A stretch of DNA of 64,000 bases from JANSWP01 sp041941305 (GCA_041941305.1 JBGTQJ010000026.1:69288-133287); one strand, 5' to 3'; numbered from the stretch's first letter, positions 49,813 through 60,275 are shown. Notes: generated from the sequence alone by a model not told the origin. Numbers and translations: made by a program.

Positions 49813-52800
49813 TTACCCTCCTGCCCCTCCAGAGATCAATGCCAGCACAAGAATTATAAAAATTACATACCACAAGTACTCATAACCTCCTTGTTCAGGC
49901 GTGGCTGACTCTACAGCTTCGTAAGTTGGTTTTTCTATATTCAATGCCCTGGCTCTCAGGGAGCCCGCCCCTACTTTGATTCGATTCACGGCAATTAATA
50001 AAACGGGCAGTAAAATCAATATAATGACGGTAATAAACATCAATCCAAAAGAAACCGAAACAGCCATTGGAATTAAAAACTGTGCTTGAAAACTCTTCTC
50101 CAGCATCAAAGGCGCCAGTCCAAGAACAGTCGTTATTGAAGTCAAAACAATCGGGCGAAAACGACTCACTCCTGCCTCATATAAAGACTCCATTTGAGGC
50201 ATACCTTTCTTTAAGTTTTGATTGTAGGTAGTTATGAAAACCAAAGCATCGTTTACTAAAATTCCAATAAGGGCGAGCATACCCAGATTGGAAAGCATAC
50301 TTATCGGATAGCCCATGATGTAATGTCCCCAGCCTACTCCAATAATACAAAACGGAATGAGCAAAAATACCATTGCCGTCTGGCTAATGGATTTGAATGT
50401 GAGTGCGATAGCAAAAAACATGAGTAAGAGCACAATTGGCATGATGAACTGGAAGGATTTGCCCGTTTTTGCCTGTTCCCTATTTTGTCCTTCAAAAAGT
50501 GCCTCTACAGAAGCATACTTTGCTAAAATAGGAGGTACAATTGAATCCTGAAGGACGGTTGTCAAATTACTTACCAAAACATCATCATTGCTAATGTCTG
50601 CCTCTACTTTGACTTCCCGTTTACCATCAAGATGATTGATGGCGATGACACCTCTTTTTATTTCCAAATTTGCAATTTCTGAAAGTGGAAATTCGCGACC
50701 ATCCATAAATCGAACCCTCATGTTTTCCAATTGACTAATCCTGGAGCGATCTTCTTCTCCATAGCGGACCCAAACTCTCACCTCATCTCTGCCACGTTGC
50801 AACCTTTGTACTTCACCCCCAAAAAAACCCTGCCTTACCTGACCAATCACCTCTTGTAAGTTCAAGCCCAAATACGCTCCTTTTTCTTTCAAACTGATAT
50901 TTACTTCCCTAAGCCCCTCTTGATTGGTATCGGTTACATCTTTTAGATCGTCTATTTTTTGCAATGCTTGTTTGACATCTTCCGTAGCAGCATTGAGATC
51001 ATTTTTATTTTCACTAATCAAAGAGATAGAAACGGGCTTTCCAAAAACTGAACTGCCAGAATAAGTTACAGATTCCGCTTCATAAATAGGTCCCATTTCA
51101 TCTCGAATGGCATTCGCTGCAATTCGAGTAGTCAATGTATCCCGGTTTTCAGAATCCAGTAAAATGATGTTTAATTGTCCCTGGTGGGTACGTGGGCCTA
51201 TGTTTTTTTGAACTTTTAGAATGGCCTGCTTTTCATTACTCAAATATTGCTGACTCAATCTTTCATTCACCCGCCAGGTAGCCTCCTCAATCTTTGTCAG
51301 CCAAGCTGTAGTTATTTTTTCAGGAGTCCCGGCTGGCATGGTCAAGGCTATCGACACATTATCAGTCTCCACATTAGGGAAAAAAGTCGTCTGAATTGTG
51401 CCCGTACGGAAAGCATGAATCGTCAATACCATAATGCCCATAATGAAAGCAAAAGTGAAGGCTTTATTATACATAGCAAATTTCAAAACCGGGCCATATA
51501 GAGAATCCCGCATCCATACCATGAAATCGTCCAGTTTCTGAGTAACGACGTTTTTCTTTTTTCCTGCTTTTAGTGCAGCGGAGTGAGCAACGTGGGCAGG
51601 CAATATAAAAGCACCTTCCACTAATGAGAAAATAAGGGAGAAAATCACAATGGTGGCTACTGCCGAAAAGAAATCACCTACTCGCCCATCTATGAAATAA
51701 AAAGCAGAAAAAGCAATGATGGTTGTCAAAATCGCTCCAAAAACAGCAGGTAAAACCTCCATCGTACCCTCTATACCTGCCTGAAATCGTGGCATTCCTT
51801 TTTCATATTTCTGATAAATACTTTCACTCACTACAATACCATCATCTACCAAAATTCCCAATACCATGATCATCCCAAATAAAGAAATGACATCAATGGT
51901 GACGCCAGTCGCTCCAGCAATTATAAACATCCCAGCAAAGGAAATTGGAATAGACAGTGCTACCCAGAAAGCTAACCTCCAATTGAGAAACATTGCGAGG
52001 AAAATGATTACCAATATAAATCCTAGCAAGCCATTTTCCTTCATCATATCCAACCTGGACTGTAGCGAAATGGATTCATCCCGAACAACCGTAGCCTGGA
52101 CTACCTCATTCTTTTCATTAAATTCTTTGATGTAATCCTTGACCGTTCTTACAATTTCCAGCAAATCTTCAGATCGCGTATTTTGAACGGAGATGACAAC
52201 AGAAGGATTTCCATTCAGGTAAGTTCGGTTGGAACTACCAATCCAGGAATCGGCTGGATTATCTGTTGCCTGAATAATTGTAGCAGGAGAACTAGGGTCT
52301 GCCCATTTATCTTTGACATTTGCAACTTGGTGAAGCCTTACCACAGAGCCGGTTGGGGTGGTTTTTACTACAATATCACGCAAGTCATTTGCAAAATAAT
52401 TTTTGTTTTTTGCCCGAACCAATAGTTCTTCCGATTCCCCTTTTACAATGCCTCCAGAAACTTCCAGGTTGGCTGAACGAACTGCCTGGGCTGCCTGAGC
52501 AAAAGAAAGTTTGTATGTCCTCAGATCTGATTCTCGAAAAGCGATCTCGATTTCCTCTTCCGGAAAACCTCCCAATGTCACTTTTGAAATTCCTTCCATC
52601 GCCCGCAAGTCATCTTCTACTTTCCTGCCATAGGCCTTCAATGTTTTCAAATCTACATCCCCACTGATGGCAAAACTGATGTCAAAATCCAGGATTTCCA
52701 TTTTGAAAACTGTGGGTTCTTCCATTTCTACTGGGAAGGAATTGATGGCATCTACCGAATTTTTGACATCCCTTAGTACTTCATCAATATTGGCACCTTT

Positions 52801-53091
52801 TGCAATTTCAACTAAGACCAATCCACTATTTTCAACAGAAGTAGAAGTAACCCGATCGATTCCAGAAACGCCTTTGAGGTTCTCTTCAATTTTTTTTACA
52901 ACCCCTTCTTCTACTTCTTCGGGAGAAGCTCCACGCCAGCTGGTTCTTATCGAAATGAACTTTTCTTCCTGTTCTGGAAAAAAGGTAGATTTCATGTTCG
53001 ATAAGCCAAACATGCCCAAAATAAAAATGCCAACCATGAGCAAATTGGCAGCGATGGGGTATTTTATAAAATAAGAAATGACTTGTCTCAT
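49813..53091 (-). CDS. RND efflux transporter (HAE1/AcrB family)
   Basis: A 1092-residue inner-membrane pump. Twelve helices in the standard 1+5/1+5 layout: YPIAANLLMVGIFILGMF first, then GLLGFILVIIFLAMFLNWRLAF and later helices; conserved segments GASPEEVEEGVVKKIEE, MMLVLGILVDDGIVVSESIY (with the TM4 Asp of proton flow), GVGWGHYIMGYPISMLSN and LVNDALVFITT. It uses the proton motive force to expel drugs or lipids. The adaptor gene is 5 nt upstream; no TolC-type outer-membrane gene in the window. Confidence 0.9.
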   Translation of the reverse strand: MRQVISYFIKYPIAANLLMVGIFILGMFGLSNMKSTFFPEQEEKFISIRTSWRGASPEEVEEGVVKKIEENLKGVSGIDRVTSTSVENSGLVLVEIAKGANIDEVLRDVKNSVDAINSFPVEMEEPTVFKMEILDFDISFAISGDVDLKTLKAYGRKVEDDLRAMEGISKVTLGGFPEEEIEIAFRESDLRTYKLSFAQAAQAVRSANLEVSGGIVKGESEELLVRAKNKNYFANDLRDIVVKTTPTGSVVRLHQVANVKDKWADPSSPATIIQATDNPADSWIGSSNRTYLNGNPSVVISVQNTRSEDLLEIVRTVKDYIKEFNEKNEVVQATVVRDESISLQSRLDMMKENGLLGFILVIIFLAMFLNWRLAFWVALSIPISFAGMFIIAGATGVTIDVISLFGMIMVLGILVDDGIVVSESIYQKYEKGMPRFQAGIEGTMEVLPAVFGAILTTIIAFSAFYFIDGRVGDFFSAVATIVIFSLIFSLVEGAFILPAHVAHSAALKAGKKKNVVTQKLDDFMVWMRDSLYGPVLKFAMYNKAFTFAFIMGIMVLTIHAFRTGTIQTTFFPNVETDNVSIALTMPAGTPEKITTAWLTKIEEATWRVNERLSQQYLSNEKQAILKVQKNIGPRTHQGQLNIILLDSENRDTLTTRIAANAIRDEMGPIYEAESVTYSGSSVFGKPVSISLISENKNDLNAATEDVKQALQKIDDLKDVTDTNQEGLREVNISLKEKGAYLGLNLQEVIGQVRQGFFGGEVQRLQRGRDEVRVWVRYGEEDRSRISQLENMRVRFMDGREFPLSEIANLEIKRGVIAINHLDGKREVKVEADISNDDVLVSNLTTVLQDSIVPPILAKYASVEALFEGQNREQAKTGKSFQFIMPIVLLLMFFAIALTFKSISQTAMVFLLIPFCIIGVGWGHYIMGYPISMLSNLGMLALIGILVNDALVFITTYNQNLKKGMPQMESLYEAGVSRFRPIVLTSITTVLGLAPLMLEKSFQAQFLIPMAVSVSFGLMFITVIILILLPVLLIAVNRIKVGAGSLRARALNIEKPTYEAVESATPEQGGYEYLWYVIFIILVLALISGGAGG

Positions 53092-53096
53092 GGCAT

Positions 53097-54224
53097 TCAG
53101 TTTTTAGGATTTACTTTCATACCGGCAGAAAGTCCAGGAACTACTTCCTTCAAAATTCTGGTTCCATCTTCCAATCCAGTCACAATAGCTTCTGCTTCTA
53201 TCATTTTAACGACCTCTACCTCTTCCAAAGCTAACAAATCATTATTGACTACAAATACGGCATTTTGATTGACCAGAAGTTTTCGGGGAATTTTCAATGC
53301 ATTTTCAATCTTCTCTCCATTGCCCTTCCCTCTCAAATACATGCCTTCACGAAGATTTTTGCCACTCACTCCAATAAAGACCGTAGCAGTTTGAGTTTGT
53401 CTGTCAATTTGATCGCCAATGCGTTTCACTTTTCCCGACCAGGAGCCATCAATGCCATCTGAAATCAATCGAACCACATTTCCAGGCTTTAAATATTCCA
53501 AATCACTCAATGGCACAGTGGCTTGAAGTTCATAAACACCATTATTCATCAATTCTCCCAAATTTTGACCAGGAGAAACCAATGCTCCGGGATTTGTATT
53601 AGCCATCGTTAAAATACCGCTGAAGGGTGCGTAGATGTTGAACTTTGAAAGCCGCGTTTCTCCACTTCGAATGTTATAAAACTGTGTCAACAAATTTCGG
53701 GAAGCAATGAAATACTTTTCTTGATCATTTAAAGGTTTTGGAAAACCTGCGATGGGCTTTTCTACATCAAAATCGTCCAAATATTTTTTCCATTGAGCAA
53801 AACTTGATGGATAATCTATCTTTAGATCTGGCATCAATTGAGTAATTGCATTTTGCAAGGCAGATTTTTGGGAAAGCAAGGCCAATTTTGCTTCTGTGTC
53901 ATCTAAAGCCAACATCAAATCCCCTTTAGCAAACCAGGTACCTACCTTGAATGGCTTGCTGGTAGATTTCAGTATTCCACCTACTTCAGAGAAAATATTG
54001 ATTTTGTTAAATGCTACCAACTCGCCTTGAATATCCATCGACGTGACCACATTGCTATTTTCAACGGTCATCGTTTCTACTTCAGGTAAATACTCTTTTC
54101 TGGCTTCTGTCTTTTCGGGGGTAGGAGGAGCTGCGCTGGACATAAATAACTTTGCAATGTAGCCAGCTTCAGCCAAACCAAGGATTATAGCTATGATGAG
54201 GAAGACCATTTTGTATTTGCTCAT
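53097..54224 (-). CDS. RND periplasmic adaptor (membrane fusion protein)
   Basis: A 375-residue adaptor: N-terminal helix (MVFLIIAIILGLAEAGYIAK), lipoyl-like blocks (VDIQGELVAFNKINIFSEVG ... SKFNIYAPFSGILTMANTNPGALVSPGQNLGELMN), helical hairpin with SQKSALQNAITQ, and beta-barrel/MP-proximal domain TVFIGVSGKNLREGMYLRG. It bridges the RND pump (5 nt downstream) and an outer-membrane channel. The three genes 49252-54224 likely form one operon. Confidence 0.88.
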   Translation of the reverse strand: MSKYKMVFLIIAIILGLAEAGYIAKLFMSSAAPPTPEKTEARKEYLPEVETMTVENSNVVTSMDIQGELVAFNKINIFSEVGGILKSTSKPFKVGTWFAKGDLMLALDDTEAKLALLSQKSALQNAITQLMPDLKIDYPSSFAQWKKYLDDFDVEKPIAGFPKPLNDQEKYFIASRNLLTQFYNIRSGETRLSKFNIYAPFSGILTMANTNPGALVSPGQNLGELMNNGVYELQATVPLSDLEYLKPGNVVRLISDGIDGSWSGKVKRIGDQIDRQTQTATVFIGVSGKNLREGMYLRGKGNGEKIENALKIPRKLLVNQNAVFVVNNDLLALEEVEVVKMIEAEAIVTGLEDGTRILKEVVPGLSAGMKVNPKN

Positions 54225-54490
54225 ATTCTATTTTTTTTGGAAAAATGAATAACCAAATTGAAGGCTTAGTGTTTAGTGCCCTTGGTTTTTCTTTTCAAAG
54301 AATTCCCAAAGGTAATAGTGGATTTCTAAAAAGTGGTTTTCTCCCGATGACAATCAATTTTTTTCATAAAATAAGTTGTTCCAACAAATATAGCTCGTAG
54401 AATTTTGAATTCTACCAGAAAAAAACACTGAGAAGACCTCCAATTAACTTTCTTTGCGGTTTAGTAGTGATTAAAAAATAACTTCAAAGC

Positions 54491-55114
54491 ATGTTTACAG
54501 GAATCATCGAATCATTAGGAAAAATCAAAGGTATCGAAGGCGAAGGCAGCAATGTTCATTTTGAGATTCATTCCAATATTTCAAATGAGTTAAAAATTGA
54601 TCAGAGTGTGGCTCATAATGGTGTTTGCCTAACGGTTGTAAAATTGGGTGAACACACACATACTATTACTGCGGTAGAAGAGACGTTGATTCGCAGCAAC
54701 CTTGGAAAGTTGGAAGTTGGAGCTACGATAAATCTAGAACGCGCTATGAAAGCTAATGCACGGTTAGACGGACATATGGTTCAGGGGCATGTGGATAAAA
54801 CCGGTATTTGTACAGAGATTCAAGCGCTGGAAGGAAGTTGGTATTTCACATTTGAATATGCAGCCAGTCCTGAACATTTGTTGGTTGATAAAGGGTCGAT
54901 TTGCATCAATGGAGTCAGCCTGACGGTTATCAGTCCTTCGGAAATAAAAAACGAAAGCGGAGATATGCAAACCCGCTTTTCCGTCACTATCATCCCTTAC
55001 ACTTATGAATTTACCAATTTTAATAACCTAAAAGTTGGGGATACTGTAAATCTGGAATTTGACGTGATAGGGAAATACATTTCAAGATATTTAGAAGTGT
55101 ATGGAAAACGGTAG
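54491..55114 (+). CDS. ribE: Riboflavin synthase alpha subunit
   Basis: A 207-residue enzyme that dismutates two 6,7-dimethyl-8-ribityllumazines to riboflavin. N-terminal MFTGIIESLGKIKGIEG, then two internal lumazine-binding repeats: SVAHNGVCLTVVK with VQGHVDKTG, and GSICINGVSLTVIS with NLEFDVIGKY. No other rib gene is nearby and no FMN riboswitch was identified in the 266-nt upstream gap. A weak -7-like TTCTTTGC is near 54452. Confidence 0.93.
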   Translation: MFTGIIESLGKIKGIEGEGSNVHFEIHSNISNELKIDQSVAHNGVCLTVVKLGEHTHTITAVEETLIRSNLGKLEVGATINLERAMKANARLDGHMVQGHVDKTGICTEIQALEGSWYFTFEYAASPEHLLVDKGSICINGVSLTVISPSEIKNESGDMQTRFSVTIIPYTYEFTNFNNLKVGDTVNLEFDVIGKYISRYLEVYGKR

Positions 55115-55170
55115 CCTATCATTCCAGCGTCTTCAATCAAAAAGTATTGGTAATGCTTAGTTGAGCCTAG

Positions 55171-56622
55171 TTACTTTTTGAAAACCTTTTCCAAAAATTG
55201 TATTGGTTCTGAATTAAATAAAAATATCAAAATCGCATAAATCAAAACCCCAAAAATCGCACATAAGCTCAGGACAATCAAGTAATTAAAGTCAAAACCT
55301 GCTATCACATTCTTGAACAATACAACCAGGACAAACATTATCCCCGCTAATGCAAAATTCCTTACCCAAACATTAAAATGTGAGCTTACTTTCATATTGG
55401 TCAGCCTAAACCGGAAATAGTAATTCTGCGGTATTATGAGTACCCTGGATCCTATTATGAATAAAATCAACACCCCTTGCCAGTTGAAAAACTGAACCCC
55501 AACTAATAGTAAAATGAAGTAAACCAAGAACTGATAAACATTGGCGTAAAAACCGTAATCTGTTCTGCCCAAAGCCTGTAAATAAGCTCCCATTGGATTG
55601 TCAATGGACCAGAAGATACCCAGCCATCCAAGTATCAAAAATATCTCAATACTGTGCTCCCAGCCTCCTCCAAAAAGTAGCAAAACTGTTTCCTCGGCAG
55701 TCACCAATAGACCAAAATAAACTGGAAATATCAGGAAGGTAAAAATCTGAACTTGCTTCAAATACCAGGAATTGAGTTTGGTGATGTCTTCCTGAATTTT
55801 AGAATACAATGGGAAAGTGATTTTACTGGCAATAGTTCCCAAAAAACTTATAGGGCGAATCAACAACTGATGTGCTAATTCGTATGCACCCAAAAATTCC
55901 ATCCCGAAAAATTTACCGAAAATGATTTTATCCAAATTGATGGAAATATAATTCAGTATGCGTTCACCCATAAGGAAAAAACCAAATCGCAGGCATTCTC
56001 TGCAGGAATTGATATTAAAGTAATTGAATTTTGGCCGATAGGTTTTCATGCCCTGGATGAAAAACAGGGAAGCATATATTCCAGCCTTAATTAGTATCCC
56101 GTACACTACAGAGAAAATGCCTTTTCCCGAAATTAAAAAAAGGATGATACCCAAAAGTCCAGCTACCTCCGCAAACACCTCTGTAATTGCAAGTTTTTTA
56201 AATTGTAGTTCTTTTTGAAATAAAAACTGAAATTGTTGCCCAATTGGCTTGATTAAAAAAACAAAGGCAGTCATCTGTATCAAGGGAACCAACTCCTGAG
56301 ATTCATAAAACCATGCAATTGGAATAGCAGCTAAAAAAAGTAATAAACAAACAGCTCCTCCTGCCAAAAGATTGAGCCAATATAAGGTGCTCAATTGCTG
56401 TTGAGAAAGATGTTGAAAATGAATTAAAGCCTGCGAAATCCCCATATCGCTAAAAAACTGGGATACTCCAATCGCAACGAGCAAAATTGAATAAAGTCCC
56501 ATTTCTCCTCCCTCTAACCATCTCGCCAAAATCAAAACCTGAGCTACCTGTAAAGCAAACTTTAAAGTCGTGCCTAAAGTAGTCCAACGAATTCCGGAAA
56601 TTGTTTTTTTGTAAAGGCTCAT
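55171..56622 (-). CDS. Polysaccharide flippase, MOP/Wzx type
   Basis: A 483-residue integral membrane protein of about 12-14 helices. N-terminal KTISGIRWTTLGTTLKFALQ and GEMGLYSILLVAIGVSQFFSDMGI match the lipopolysaccharide/O-antigen flippase family. It moves lipid-linked sugars across the inner membrane. No glycosyltransferases are next to it, so it is isolated from a sugar gene cluster. Confidence 0.87.
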   Translation of the reverse strand: MSLYKKTISGIRWTTLGTTLKFALQVAQVLILARWLEGGEMGLYSILLVAIGVSQFFSDMGISQALIHFQHLSQQQLSTLYWLNLLAGGAVCLLLFLAAIPIAWFYESQELVPLIQMTAFVFLIKPIGQQFQFLFQKELQFKKLAITEVFAEVAGLLGIILFLISGKGIFSVVYGILIKAGIYASLFFIQGMKTYRPKFNYFNINSCRECLRFGFFLMGERILNYISINLDKIIFGKFFGMEFLGAYELAHQLLIRPISFLGTIASKITFPLYSKIQEDITKLNSWYLKQVQIFTFLIFPVYFGLLVTAEETVLLLFGGGWEHSIEIFLILGWLGIFWSIDNPMGAYLQALGRTDYGFYANVYQFLVYFILLLVGVQFFNWQGVLILFIIGSRVLIIPQNYYFRFRLTNMKVSSHFNVWVRNFALAGIMFVLVVLFKNVIAGFDFNYLIVLSLCAIFGVLIYAILIFLFNSEPIQFLEKVFKK

Positions 56623-56725
56623 TTTGAGAAGTCAGGCAACCTTTTTCCTTTTGGCTGCACCAAGTACATAAATCAATTGGTAAATCTTAATTATAGATGT
56701 TTTTCTAACCAAAAATAGTAACATT

Positions 56726-57454
56726 ATGAAAGTATTAAAAATAGTTTTTTCGGCGTTCTTGTGTTTTGCGATTTTGGTTTCCTGTACCAAAGAGGAGCCT
56801 TTGGTTGCAGATGTAGATGCACTGGTTGAAGAAATCGCTTTTGCAGATTCCAAACAAGAAATTACTCTTGCCAAATTACCTTCTGATGCCATTCAATTCA
56901 TTGAAATTGAGCATTTTGAAACTTTTGTTGAGCGTGCTTTTCAAGTGCCGGATCGAGGGTATGAAGTTCGATTAGGTAACGAAGATATTTTGTTTTTTGA
57001 TAGAAATGGTCGCCACCTTAGACCAGTAAGGGATCCTTTTGGAACCAGTCCTTGCGGAAGAGGGGAAATGGTCTTGCCGGGAGATTTACCCACCGCTATT
57101 TTAGACTACATTGCTGAAAATTATCCAGATGCAGAAATTTTTAGAGCAAAAAAGAAACCTCATGGGTATCTGGTAAAAATTTCAGGCCACCTGATTTTGA
57201 TTTTCGATGCAGACAGTGAATTTGTTGAAGCAACAACCCACTTTTTTCACTGCCGTCCCTTGGGTATGCGAATTGAATTGGCTGACCTTCCAAACTCCAT
57301 CGTGAATTACATAAATGATAATTATCCGAACCCTGAGATAAAAATTGCTTTTGAGAAAACCAATGGCAACTTTATTTTGGGTATCACGACCGATGATGGA
57401 CGAAAAATTTTGGGCTTCGATGCAGATGGAAACTTGCTTTTTGAACGACCCTGA
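56726..57454 (+). CDS. Lipoprotein with three PepSY-like repeats
   Basis: A 242-residue lipoprotein (lipobox ILVSCTKEE). Three similar repeats follow: LPSDAIQFIEIEHFETFVER with EDILFFDRNGRH; LPTAILDYIAENYPDAEIFR with GHLILIFDADSEF; and LPNSIVNYINDNYPNPEIKI with GRKILGFDADGNLLF. These match the PepSY_like/DUF2874 pattern in Bacteroidota surface lipoproteins. A strong terminator follows (57501-57532). Function unknown; inhibitor or polysaccharide-related roles in relatives. Confidence 0.75.
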   Translation: MKVLKIVFSAFLCFAILVSCTKEEPLVADVDALVEEIAFADSKQEITLAKLPSDAIQFIEIEHFETFVERAFQVPDRGYEVRLGNEDILFFDRNGRHLRPVRDPFGTSPCGRGEMVLPGDLPTAILDYIAENYPDAEIFRAKKKPHGYLVKISGHLILIFDADSEFVEATTHFFHCRPLGMRIELADLPNSIVNYINDNYPNPEIKIAFEKTNGNFILGITTDDGRKILGFDADGNLLFERP

Positions 57455-57500
57455 TAATCAAAGATTTATTAGCTTTTTCATCGTAACCTGAATAATTCGA

Positions 57501-57532
57501 GTGGCTCGACACAGTGTCGAGCCACTTTTTTT
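57501..57532 (+). terminator. Terminator after the PepSY-like lipoprotein gene
   Basis: GTGGCTCGACAC and GTGTCGAGCCAC form a near-perfect palindrome around AGT..., followed by T7. Strong rho-independent type. Confidence 0.8.
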
Positions 57533-57594
57533 GATTATAATTTGGGTGGCAGGGTTTTGAAACCTGCTCTTCAGAAAACGTAGATGATTCGACC

Positions 57595-59625
57595 CTACCT
57601 ATATTTCTCAAACCATTCCAACACATGCCCTACCTTGGAAATCAACTGGCTGGGACGATTCACAATATTGTGAGAAGCCCCCGGAATTTGTACCAAAGCT
57701 GTCTCTATTTTCCGCAATTTCAATGCGTGATACAATTGCTTGGCTTCTGAAAGTGGTGTTCTCAAATCATCCGTACCCACCAAAACCATGGTTGGCGTTT
57801 CTACATTACCGACTAAAGAAATAGGCGAAAACTTCATGTAGATTTCAGGATTTTCCCAAGGTTGACCGGGATACCTTCTATCAAAATAACCGTAGTAATT
57901 ATCAGCTGTCAAAACTTTGCTATACCAATTCATCACAGGTTTGGCAACAACGGCTGCATTGAAGCGATTGTTTTTGCCAATAATCCATGCAGTCATAATC
58001 CCTCCGGCACTACCACCTGTGACGTATAGGCTATCTCCATCTACAATTCCTTTTTCAATCAAATGATCGATGCCAGACATGATGTCATCGTAATCATTGC
58101 CTGGGTAGTTGTGATGTAGTAGGTTGCCAAATTCTTCTCCATAGCTCGTACTTCCTCTTGGATTTGGGTAAAAAACGACATAGCCTGCTGCGGCATACAA
58201 TTGAATTTCGGGAGAAAACCGGTCTCCATAATTTGAAATTGGACCACCATGATTTTCGAGTAGCAATGGATATTTTTTGCTGGGATCATAATTAGGTGGC
58301 GTAGCTATCCAACCTTGAATATCTCTTTGATCATATGAAGATTTCCACCAGACTTCTTCTACCTCAGCTAAATTGCGATACGCCAACAAATCTCCATTGA
58401 GGTCAGAAATTATTTTTAAATTTCCATCACTTGAAAGGACTGCAATATCCGCAGGATGATCGGGTTCGGTATGGGTAAAAACAATGGTATTGTTACTGGA
58501 AACAGAAAAAGAACCACCTCCATAAGGTCGCCCGATGACCGTTCCTCCTATATTGTCTGCCACCTTCTTCATTTTCCCTCCCAAACTCATAAATCCAATT
58601 TTGGTATTTCCCTTATCATCGTATTGAAAATAGATGCCACTACCATCTGCCGCCCAGGTTGGGGAACTTACACTTCTATCGAAATCTGTAGTTAAGGATT
58701 TTTTGCCACTGCCATCTGAATTCATCAAGTAGAGATCAGTAACCTGATAAGTTTGGGTTCTGTTTTCATAGGATAGATATGCAATCTGTCTACCATCCGG
58801 AGAAATTGCGGGGCTGCGGTCGGGTCCATCTCGATTGGTCAATGCTTTTACTGTTCCATCATTTAGGGATACAGAATATATTTCAGAATTGTAGAATTCA
58901 TAATCCCAGGTTTCGCTTCGATTGGAGGAAAAGATGAGTGATTTGCCATCAGGTGACCATTGAGGCGCACTTCGATGTTGATAATCACCAGAGGTAACTT
59001 GCCTGGGTGTGCCTCCTTCTGCAGGTACAACAAAAAGCTGTGCATAACCAGGTTCCATATAACCACTGCCATCTGCCTCGTGTTTTACCCTTGTAATGAC
59101 TTTTGCATCTTCTGCCCATTTTGCACCTTTCGGTTTTCCAGGAGCTTTGAAAATTACCGGCTCTTTTTCTGGGACAAGCATTGAAAATGCTAGCCATTTA
59201 CCATCTGGCGACCAGGAAATGCCTCTCGGCGAACGCTCCAATTGTGAAATTCGAGCGGTTTGCCCGGTATCCATCCAACGGATGTAAATTTCAGAACCTT
59301 CGGCTGTGGATGCGGTATAAGCAATTCGTCCACCATCAGGTGACCAGCGTGGATTGGACTCTCTGCCTTCGCTGGAGGTCAATTTTCTATGATTGGAGCC
59401 ATCCGAATTTACAATCCAAAGATTGCCCGTCCGTTTATCCTTCATAATGTCCATTCCGTTTCTAACATAGACAATCTGGCTACCATCCGGAGATATTTGT
59501 GGATCCGATGCATGTTCTAATTCAAAAACATCGAGGTACTGGAAAGGTGTTTTTTCAGATTGAGCAAAAAGGGTAGTGAAGAAAAAACAATTAAAAATTA
59601 CAAGAACAAAATCTTTGAGTTTCAT
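57595..59625 (-). CDS. S9 (prolyl oligopeptidase/acylaminoacyl-type) peptidase, exported
   Basis: A 676-residue exported protease: signal MKLKDFVLVIFNCFFFTTLF, a PD40 beta-propeller (~40-400; repeated SPDGSQIVYVRN, SPDGGRIAYTAS, SPDGKWLAFSM blocks), and an alpha/beta hydrolase domain. Catalytic triad from positions: Ser539 in TGGSAGGIMT, Asp620 in GTDDLRTPLS, His652 in GASHNIV. Oxyanion-related NPRGSTSYGEEF precedes. It cleaves peptides, probably in the periplasm. Convergent with the PepSY-like gene. Confidence 0.9.
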   Translation of the reverse strand: MKLKDFVLVIFNCFFFTTLFAQSEKTPFQYLDVFELEHASDPQISPDGSQIVYVRNGMDIMKDKRTGNLWIVNSDGSNHRKLTSSEGRESNPRWSPDGGRIAYTASTAEGSEIYIRWMDTGQTARISQLERSPRGISWSPDGKWLAFSMLVPEKEPVIFKAPGKPKGAKWAEDAKVITRVKHEADGSGYMEPGYAQLFVVPAEGGTPRQVTSGDYQHRSAPQWSPDGKSLIFSSNRSETWDYEFYNSEIYSVSLNDGTVKALTNRDGPDRSPAISPDGRQIAYLSYENRTQTYQVTDLYLMNSDGSGKKSLTTDFDRSVSSPTWAADGSGIYFQYDDKGNTKIGFMSLGGKMKKVADNIGGTVIGRPYGGGSFSVSSNNTIVFTHTEPDHPADIAVLSSDGNLKIISDLNGDLLAYRNLAEVEEVWWKSSYDQRDIQGWIATPPNYDPSKKYPLLLENHGGPISNYGDRFSPEIQLYAAAGYVVFYPNPRGSTSYGEEFGNLLHHNYPGNDYDDIMSGIDHLIEKGIVDGDSLYVTGGSAGGIMTAWIIGKNNRFNAAVVAKPVMNWYSKVLTADNYYGYFDRRYPGQPWENPEIYMKFSPISLVGNVETPTMVLVGTDDLRTPLSEAKQLYHALKLRKIETALVQIPGASHNIVNRPSQLISKVGHVLEWFEKYR

Positions 59626-59674
59626 ACATGTTTAGTTTTGAATTGAAACTCAAAAGTAATAAGTCAATAGATTT

Positions 59675-60145
59675 TTACTGAAAAACTTCTTTTAAAGGAA
59701 AGCTAATATCCAAAGCTTTATCTACCAAAACATCTTTTGTTCTATAAATCTCATAATCATTTTCATTTTGAAAAACATAAATATTGGCAACAGAAGGGAG
59801 GACTATCCAACAGGATTTAACACCCCTTTGGAAATATTGGCTTGCTTTAGAGGTGAGTTCATTAAAACTTTGAGTAGGAGAAAGTATTTCAATTGCACAG
59901 AGTGGAGCTTCTTTCATTTTCATCACGTCATTTTTTAAATCAATTTTCATTTTAGGATAGATGGCAATATCTGGAGTTGAAGGCCAATCTGAGAGTTGTA
60001 AACTAAGTTCTGAAGCGATTCTATATTTGTTTCTAAAAGGAGCTAATTCAAACATGATATTAGCTTGAATAGCGGCGTGGTTGAGAGAGGGCATAGGTTT
60101 ATTTCTTTCGATTTCGTATTTAGGAGTTGCTGTTCCCGAATTCAT
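59675..60145 (-). CDS. Uma2-family putative endonuclease (DUF820)
   Basis: A 156-residue protein: LSDWPSTPDIAIYPKM, LCAIEILSPTQSFNELTSKA and YFQRGVKSCWIVLPSVANIY, the PD-(D/E)XK-like signature of Uma2/DUF820. The usual acidic and Lys positions are present by pattern (D in PDIAIY, E in IEILSP, K in TSKA). These proteins are abundant in cyanobacteria and some Bacteroidota; DNA target and role unknown. Slightly short at the N-terminus (~30 residues lacking), as in many copies. Confidence 0.75.
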   Translation of the reverse strand: MNSGTATPKYEIERNKPMPSLNHAAIQANIMFELAPFRNKYRIASELSLQLSDWPSTPDIAIYPKMKIDLKNDVMKMKEAPLCAIEILSPTQSFNELTSKASQYFQRGVKSCWIVLPSVANIYVFQNENDYEIYRTKDVLVDKALDISFPLKEVFQ

Positions 60146-60275
60146 AATTCAACATTTTCTACAAAAATAACATCTGACTTTTAACAAAACCACTTGCTTT
60201 ATAGTTTTATTTCTCAAAATCAATGGTTTCATTTCAACCAAATAACAATATAGCAATGCAATAAAACCATTTCCA

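Noticed and set aside
49252..54224. TolC-type outer membrane gene of the RND operon
   Set aside because: Looked for one on both sides; the flanking genes are the SPOR protein and ribE.
54225..54490. FMN riboswitch before ribE
   Set aside because: No AGGGGCAG/GAAATTC-type conserved blocks or branched layout seen.
55115..55170. Terminator between ribE and the flippase gene
   Set aside because: Only AAAAAGTA/TACTTTTT arms with a long loop; too weak to call.
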